Source of the DNA: Paratinospora sagittata
Lineage: Eukaryota > Streptophyta > Magnoliopsida > Ranunculales > Menispermaceae
Assembly (NCBI GenBank): GCA_035771175.1
Contig: CM069593.1
Span: forward strand, 39,774,741 to 39,838,740
DNA: 64,000 bases
Direction of reading: 5' to 3'
Shown: one piece after another, positions 57,095 to 64,000 of the stretch
How positions within the stretch are numbered: position 1 is the stretch's first letter
How the letters are laid out: each line of letters opens with the position of its first letter
Program-made: the position numbers and the translations under genes
The notes under the pieces: generated by a model
Told to the model about the DNA's origin: nothing
Database searches by the model: none
The model's input: only the letters and a program-made list of their open reading frames with translations

Positions 57095-59842
57095 TGTCGT
57101 GACCCCTCTCCGGGTGACGTCACGACCGACACAATATCCCAGATAATGCCACAACACGATAAAACTTGAGGCACTAATAAGCCTCTACGCGGAAAATACC
57201 TAATAAACTCAATACACAACCTATGCATGATCAAGATAATTGAACCAAAATAAATATTACATCATCATCCGAAAGAAACAAGATCAAATTCATCACAAAA
57301 ATAAATATCACAAGGTTCAATATCTACTAACATCCATATGGAACTCAAGCAAGAGTCCAACATCCCAAAAAGTCATATACGGTCCATCCATCTAAGTGTT
57401 ATATATTTATATATGGTGATAATTATATACACAAGTTCAAAAGAACAAAACAATTGAAACTAAACCCAAGTCCCCAAAAATAAATAAAACCTACATCAAA
57501 AAATTAGAAGAGAAAGACCACTCGCACGTCAAGCCTTGCCTTTTCCTTTTGGATCTGAACCTGAGAAAAATAGGAGAAAAGGGGTGAGCTCAACTAGTTC
57601 AATGAATAATTCTCACAATAATCTCCACAAATGCATTTATAAAACATGTATACCATTGAAATAATATTTATAAACACAAATGCATCAATGAAGTATAACA
57701 TACATGATTCAAACTAATCGTATGGTTTATGCATCATTTTCATAAAAAGTATGCAAACGGCCCTATGAGGTCACAATAGGATAATATTGCCTACACTTCC
57801 CCCATTTGCACTATAGCGTACAAGTCAACATATTACCCAAACACGTTCTCTTACCCTTATATTCCTCGATAGACCGAAAAGTCCCCACCATGGAGTACTA
57901 ATCCAAGTACTCCGGTGGCGTTATTCCCCGATAAACAAGTAAATAGGAAAACGACCATGCTCCGAGTATTCAATCCAAAATACTCAAGGCAATCCTTTGC
58001 ATATAAATCTATTTTTCATGATCATAAATACTATGCACATATACAATAAAATACATTTCATTCAACACATCATTTTATATAAATACAATCCCATAAATGG
58101 AGAAATAAAGTGAGAAATACTCACAACCAACCACAAGCCAATTACCCAAGCCAAAAGTCCTCAAATTGGTCAATCAAAACACAATGACCTGAAATGAATC
58201 AAATTCACATACTATCAATTCCAAGTTCAATTATGCCCAATTGCATAATTCTCATAAAATCCCTAAATCCCTACAATTCAACACTCAACTCCAAATTATC
58301 AATGTCCACCCATAGAAATCCATCATGCCAAATTACATGATCATACAAAGTCTAGGCCTAGGCCAACAAAAATCACTTGCATTCCATCTCATGCTCAATT
58401 TACCAATTCCAAATCAATTGCATCAAAATCCCCAATTTAGGAAAATCTCTACAATAGGCCAACATGGCCAAATTAAACTAATCAACAATCCATAACATGA
58501 GAATTCCTCAATTGACACTACCAATGTTTCAAGCATGCCAATTTATGCAACATAGGTCACATGCATTCCAAATGGAAAGCTATAGGTCACATTTCTAGAG
58601 TTAGGGTCAAATACATGGCTTCACATGTAAACACCTTTAATAATGGAATTAGAAACATTAATTACACTCCTAATTCAATGCATTGTTCGAATATAACAAA
58701 CTACCAAACAAAATATCCAATAATTAAATTAACCGTTCAGATTTAATCATATTAAGAGAAAAATCTTCTGTCCAAAATTGAGATAAATCTAACGGTAGAT
58801 CAAAGAGGTATGCCTCTTTGATTAAGACGACTCTAATTAGATGGTTTCTCCTCTCTGGCTGCAAATATTTGAACTCAGATGATTATATCTAATAAAATAC
58901 TCTTCCAATCAACATCTTAACCGTTCATACTTTTGGACCTTCTTATGAAATATCACATCCATCCAACAGTAGATTTAAGAGATCCAGCAATTTGATCTAA
59001 ATTGCGCGAGAAATTCAGATTTTTCTACCAATTGTATTTAGAAGGTTATAACTCTTAACTTCAGACTCTGATCACGATCTCCACCGACCATAATGAAGAG
59101 ATATCCAACCATGGATCAAAGAGATCTAGGCTATGATGTAAAATATTGTAAGGACTTCACTTCAAGCAACTTTCTCTCCCTTTCTATCTTTCCTTTCTCT
59201 CAACCTTACTATCTCAAAAAACGTCCTCCAAGGAAGAAAATGAGATATTGAGGCACATGTTACACCCACATGCACCTATTTTGTCAAGTGTTAATCATGT
59301 TCCAACACCATGCTAAGTGTTTGCTCAAGGGCTCATTTGTTAGCCACATGGCCTCTACCCAATCACAACCTCACACGTAATTTAACCCCTAATCATCAAA
59401 CAACAACCCATTTTTTATTTATTTATCAAGTCATTTTATGGCCCAATAGCTCATACTTAAGTAATATGATATTCATATTAATGTGCTTAAATGTATAATA
59501 TGGTATTCATTATTCTAATATGTTGCCCACATGAAATTCCTAATACACATGTATATATTTAGATGGCCCATACATAATTTACAATATACACATATACACA
59601 TTTATATTACTATGATCCATATGAAATGAATAGTACACACATTATTACTAATGTATTAGTATGCCACTATTAATGTCTTACTTTTAATAATGTGCATTAT
59701 TATCACTATTAATGTCATTGACACAAAAAATAAAAATGTTAATAATGATAATTAAAATAGTGTGCATTGATAATCTATTACGGGCACATAGAGTCGGGCA
59801 TACACGTCATCATGATATCAGGTGAGAGAATGGGTCGTTACA
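57095..59842 (-). repeat. 3' LTR of Tekay/Del-type gypsy element
   Basis: On the minus strand it starts TGTAACGACCCATTC at 59842, directly after a purine-rich tract (GTTTGGAAGGT, 59853-59843) that follows pol, and ends GTCACGACA at 57095: 2748 bp. A long LTR of this kind is usual for Tekay/Del chromoviruses. The adjacent pentamer on the host side is GAATT (57090-57094). The 5' LTR is not in the window. Confidence 0.88.
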
Positions 59843-62800
59843 ACCTTCCAAACTTAGGAAATTCCGTCCTTGTAATTTATGATAAAATTAAATTTTACCT
59901 CAAGTGGTAAACAAATCCGGAAACCTCTCCCGCATTTGGTCTTCCAGCTCCCAGGTTTGCTCTTCGTTAACATGGAATTGCCACTTGACTCGAACTAAAG
60001 GAATTTATTTATTCCTTAGCTTTTGAATTCTGCGAGCTACAATCTGAATTGGTTGTTCCACATAAGTAGCATCCTTCCCAACTTATAATTGTGAGACATC
60101 AAGCATAGGTACATGTGTGGGGTTTGTTTTATACATTCTTAACATAGACACGGGGAATACATCATGAACTCCAGTAAGCTGAGGTGGCAGAGCAAGCCTG
60201 TATGCCAAGGGACCTATCATCTCAAGGATCTTAAATGGCCCAATAAAACTAGGAGATAGCTTTCCTTTCACACCAAATCTCATATGCCTCTTCTGTGGAT
60301 AGACATTTAATAAACCTGATCTCCCTCAGCAAACTCTAATTGCCTGTGACGCTTGTCAAAATAGTTTTTTTGCCGATCTCGAGCTGCCTTCAACCTTGCT
60401 CTAATCTGCTTAATCTTCTCAGTTTGTGCTACCACTACTTCTAGCCCCAAAATCTATGTTTCTCCCCCTTCGAACCAACAAGTAAGAGATTTACATGGTC
60501 GCCCATAAAGAGCCTCAAAAAGTGTCATGTCAATGCTAGCCTAAAAGCTATTATTATAAGCAAACTCACACGGATGAAGATATTCAATCTAACTCCCACC
60601 AAACTCCAAAATACAAGACCTAAGCATATCTTCCAGCATCTGAATAACCCTCTCAGACTGTTCGTTTGTCTGAGGGTGAAATGCCGCACTGAGACATTGC
60701 TGAGTTCCCATCTGATTTTGCATCACATGCCAAAAACTCGAAGTAATATGCGGATCTCTGTCTGACACAATCGAAATAGGAACTCCATGAAGTCTCACAA
60801 TCTCTAGAAGGTATGATCTGCTTAATCGGTCCACGGAATCTTTGGTGTTCGTCGGAAGGAAATGCGCAGATTTCGTAAGCCTATCAACAATTACCCAAAT
60901 GACATCATATATACCATGAGATCTAAGAAGTCCCATAATGAAATCCATAGTGATGTGCTCCCATTCCCATTCAGAAATGGACAATGGTTGCATTTGTCCT
61001 CCAAGCCTTTGATGCTAAGCTCACTTGTCGACACACTCCACACTTTCGAACATATTCAGCTATGTCCTTTTTCATCCCATGCCACCAAACCGTACGCTTC
61101 ATGTCATGGTACATCTTGGTCGTTTCAGGGTGAATAGTGTATTGTGATCTATGTGCCTCTCGGAGTAACTCATATCTCAACTTTGGATCATACGGAATCC
61201 ATAGTCTCCCTTGAAATCTCAGAATGCCATCTGCATCTCTCGACCAATCAACTCGATCAGTATTGTCAGCCCAAGCATCAAACATCTCAAAATTTGGACA
61301 ATGCTGCTGCAAATACCTGATCCTCTGAATATGAATATCCGACAGTTGAGTCTGCATCTGAGCACACACATTCAAAGATGGTTCAACAGAACGTATGCTT
61401 ATCATCGAAATCCTCTCCAATAATCGCCACTCATGGGCCATCTGATAAGCTACAACGCTTGTTTCAACCAGTTTTCTGCTCAATGGATCAACAACAACAT
61501 GGCTTTCCCAGGATGATACTCCAATGTGAAGTCATAATCCTTAAGAAATTCAAGCCATCTACGCTGCCTCATATTCAATTCCTTCTGATCAAACAAGTAC
61601 TTCAAACTCTTATGATTAGAATACAACGTGAACCTCTCACCATATAAATAATGTCTCCAAAGCTTCAAAGTAAATACTACTGTCGCCAACTCCAAATCAT
61701 GAACGGGGTAATTCTTTTTATGCACTTTCAACTGTCTGGATGCATACGCAACAACTCTGTTGTCCTGTATCATAACACAACTCAATCCTACATGAGATGC
61801 ATCAGTGTAGATCACTAACTCTTTCCCACGTTCTGGAAGTATCAAAACAGGTGCGATAGTAAGGTTTTTCTTCAACTCTGTAAAATCTTCTTCACCGGCA
61901 TCAATCCACACAAAAGGAACGTTCTTCTGGGTTAATCTAGTAAGTGGGGCAACTAGCTTTGAAAAGTCTTGTACAAACTTTCTGTAGTACCCTGCCAAAC
62001 CCAGAAAACTCCTAATCTCAGTCACTGTGGTCGGTCTTGGCCAATTAATGATCGCCTCAACCTTAGTAGAATCAACAGAGATACCATCACCACTAACTAC
62101 ATGACCTAAAAATTTTACTTCAGAAATCCAAAACTCACACATGCTAAGCTTAGCATACAGCCTATGCTCCCTTAATGTCTGCAATGTGATTCTCACATGT
62201 TTTGGAATATATCAAATATCATCAATGAAGACAATGATGAAATGACCTAGATATGGTCTAAACACCCTCTGCATCAAATCCATGAACATTGCAGGTGCGT
62301 TCGTCAGCCTAAATGGCATGACCAAAAACTCATAGTGACTATATCTCGTCTTGAAGGCAGCCTTCAGGACATCTTCCTCTCTAATCCTCAACTAATTGTA
62401 GCTCTATCTCAAATTAATCTTAAAGAAAAACTTGGCACCATTTAACTGATCAAACAGATCATTAATGCGAGGTATATGATATTTGTTCTTCACTGTCACC
62501 TTGTTTAATTGACGGTAATCTATACACAGTCTAAGACTCCTGTCTTTCTTTTTCACAAAAAGAACTGGTGCACCCCAAGGTGACATACTAGGGGTAATAA
62601 ACCCTTTGCTCAATAACTCTTCAACTTGCACCTTGAGTTCTTGCAACTCCTTCGGTGCCATTCGATAAGGCGAAATTGACATGGGTTTCGTACCCGGCAT
62701 CAACTCAATGATAAAGTCAATTTCCCTCTTGGGTTGTAACCCAGGTAAATCATTCGAAAACACATCAAAAAAATCACTTACTACTGGAATATCAGAAGTC

Positions 62801-63290
62801 TGAATACCCTGACCCTCCAATGGTCTCATACTAGCCATGAGTGTGGCTTCTACATCAATAGCCAGCCTTCCTCGCGTAGGTGGTCTAGTAGTAGTCATAC
62901 CTCGGTAGACAAAAGATGGCTTCCCAAGGATCTGAAATACTATCTGCTTAAGAAAGCAATCCACTTGGGCGTGATACGCGCTAACCAGCCCATATCCAAA
63001 ATAACATCAAAATCGAGGAATTCTAACACCTTAAGGTTTACAATCAACTCAAGTCCCTCGTGTTTGACAACACAATTCATACAGATCATATCTGGGTAGA
63101 TTCTCTCACCCGTAGCCATACTCATTATAAAAGGCGTACTAGCTTTAACAATAGGTAATTTAAGTCTATCTACCACATGACCAGATATGAATGATAAAGT
63201 GAAACCAGAATCAATCAATATATGCGTCATCATATTACAGATAGAAATCATACCCTCTATCAGATTCTTGCTGGCATCAGGATCTGGTTC
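59843..63290 (-). pseudogene. Ty3/gypsy chromovirus (Tekay/Del) pol, degenerate
   Basis: Order on the minus strand: aspartic protease (63296-62940, active site DSG at about 63205-63213), reverse transcriptase (62964-62404, [12 protein letters not shown] and [11 protein letters not shown]; palm FIDDI at 62229-62215), RNase H (61480-62050, YTDAS and HKSLKYLF). Then come the integrase zinc finger (H...CGVC, about 61031-61110), the DDE core (MDFIMG about 60940, VSDRDP about 60760, Glu near 60655), and a C-terminal chromodomain (about 60060-59890, VKWQFHVNEEQTWELED). The chromodomain would steer integration to heterochromatin. Damage includes a one-base frameshift near 62985, stops before the FIDD (about 62400), TGA at 62214-62212 just after it, frameshifts near 61490 and 60990, and stops near 60590 and 60310. 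Confidence 0.93.
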
Positions 63291-64000
63291 TAGCACGACC
63301 CACGACCAGTGACGTCACGACCGGCACGGAACCCCCGGGTGTATCCTCCCTAGATACACCCGGCGTCCCGTCAGCCTAATATAAACAATTAATAAACATA
63401 AATCTCATACAAACAACAAATATATGGACATAATCAAATCATCAAGATAAATACATCTCCCAAAAAAGACAACCATAAAAGTCCATAAGTCCAAAATATA
63501 CAAAACCAAAACTAACCATAGGTATAACCCATCTATGTGTTAATTATAAATACATATGTGTTATTAAGTACATATTTACCGAAATACAAAAATGTACAAA
63601 AACACCTACATCACCAAAAATACGGGAAATGCTCCGCAATCAAGCATTCCCCTTCCCCTTCCTATCTGAACCTCAAATGATAAGAATGAAGAGTGAGCTA
63701 CAACAAGGTCAGTGAATATTTTCTACAAGTGGCAATATACATGCATTTAGATAAATTAAGACAAGATCATCAAAGCATTTTAAATAACATGGTGATATAC
63801 AAGACTACATACATGCCAAATATAATGTATCATGTCATTACCCAAGATAATGCATATCATTTTTTCAAACATGCCAATGCAATCCTAGACACCTCCTGAG
63901 TAAGGGCGATCAAAGGCTTGGGTTCGCGACACTCGACGCCCGATCTGACCAAACAATACTCGTATTCTAGTAGAATTCTTGGGGTTGTGTAGCTAATAAG
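63291..64000 (-). repeat. long gypsy LTR, partial, inserted in gypsy gag-pol
   Basis: From TAGCACGACCCACGACC at 63291 it follows the LTR family seen at 19961-22628 (for example CGTCCCGTCAGCCTAATAT, GGGAAATGC and CCTTCCCCTTCCTATCTGAA) and runs off the right edge. It replaces the gag part of the minus-strand gypsy element, so it is a nested, later insertion in the same family orientation as the copies at 10674 and 19961. The terminal TG has become TA. Confidence 0.85.

Noticed and set aside
1..64000. CRISPR arrays, bacterial operons, tRNA or rRNA genes
   Set aside because: The window is plant nuclear DNA. The only regular arrays are the ~180-bp and ~110-bp repeats, without unique spacers, and no complete tRNA or rRNA was seen.

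Overview
This window is nuclear DNA of a flowering plant, most likely a dicot with a repeat-rich genome. The evidence is a complete plant-type cycloartenol C-24 methyltransferase gene (SMT1) with thirteen GT-AG exons, a miR398 precursor, one exon of an organellar tRNA thiolase, and many plant transposons (copia, Tekay-type gypsy, RTE and L1 LINEs, Mutator-like, foldback and small TIR elements). I cannot name the species. Most of the sequence is nested, decayed mobile DNA.

Layout. 1-2555: 3' part of a Ty1/copia element. 2566-4015: dead RTE LINE (-). 4433-4792: first exon of an MnmA-type gene (-). About 5003-22795: one giant Mutator-like element. Its ends are TIRs followed by inverted arrays of a ~180-bp repeat (8 units left, about 12 right). 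It holds a decayed plant-mobile-domain (PMD) gene (-) and a decayed MuDR transposase (+), and two long LTRs have inserted into it. 23590-26540: solo LTR with perfect 5-bp target duplication. 27.4-35.0 kb: TIR and foldback elements, a second Mutator-like end with the same ~180-bp repeat, and at 33.1-33.5 kb a MIR398 gene (-) with six GTAC motifs upstream. 35.3-38.9 kb: an LTR interrupted by a palindromic 878-bp MITE. 40-41.9 kb: copia gag/protease remnant followed by its inverted copy. 43.2-44.3 kb: another TIR element. 46008-52309: SMT1 (-), intact in coding sequence although introns carry an L1, a SINE-like insert and a hairpin. 53.7-54.5 kb: foldback element. 56.3-57.1 kb: second PMD pseudogene, cut by a Tekay/Del-type chromovirus (57095-63290, -), itself cut by another long LTR at 63291.

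Only SMT1 and MIR398 look like intact host functions; the MnmA exon may belong to a real gene continuing off the left edge. SMT1 makes 24-methylenecycloartanol, the entry to C-24 alkylated sterols. MIR398 and its GTAC-rich upstream region fit the conserved copper-deficiency circuit. The rest records successive nested insertions, many of which can be ordered by their target-site duplications.
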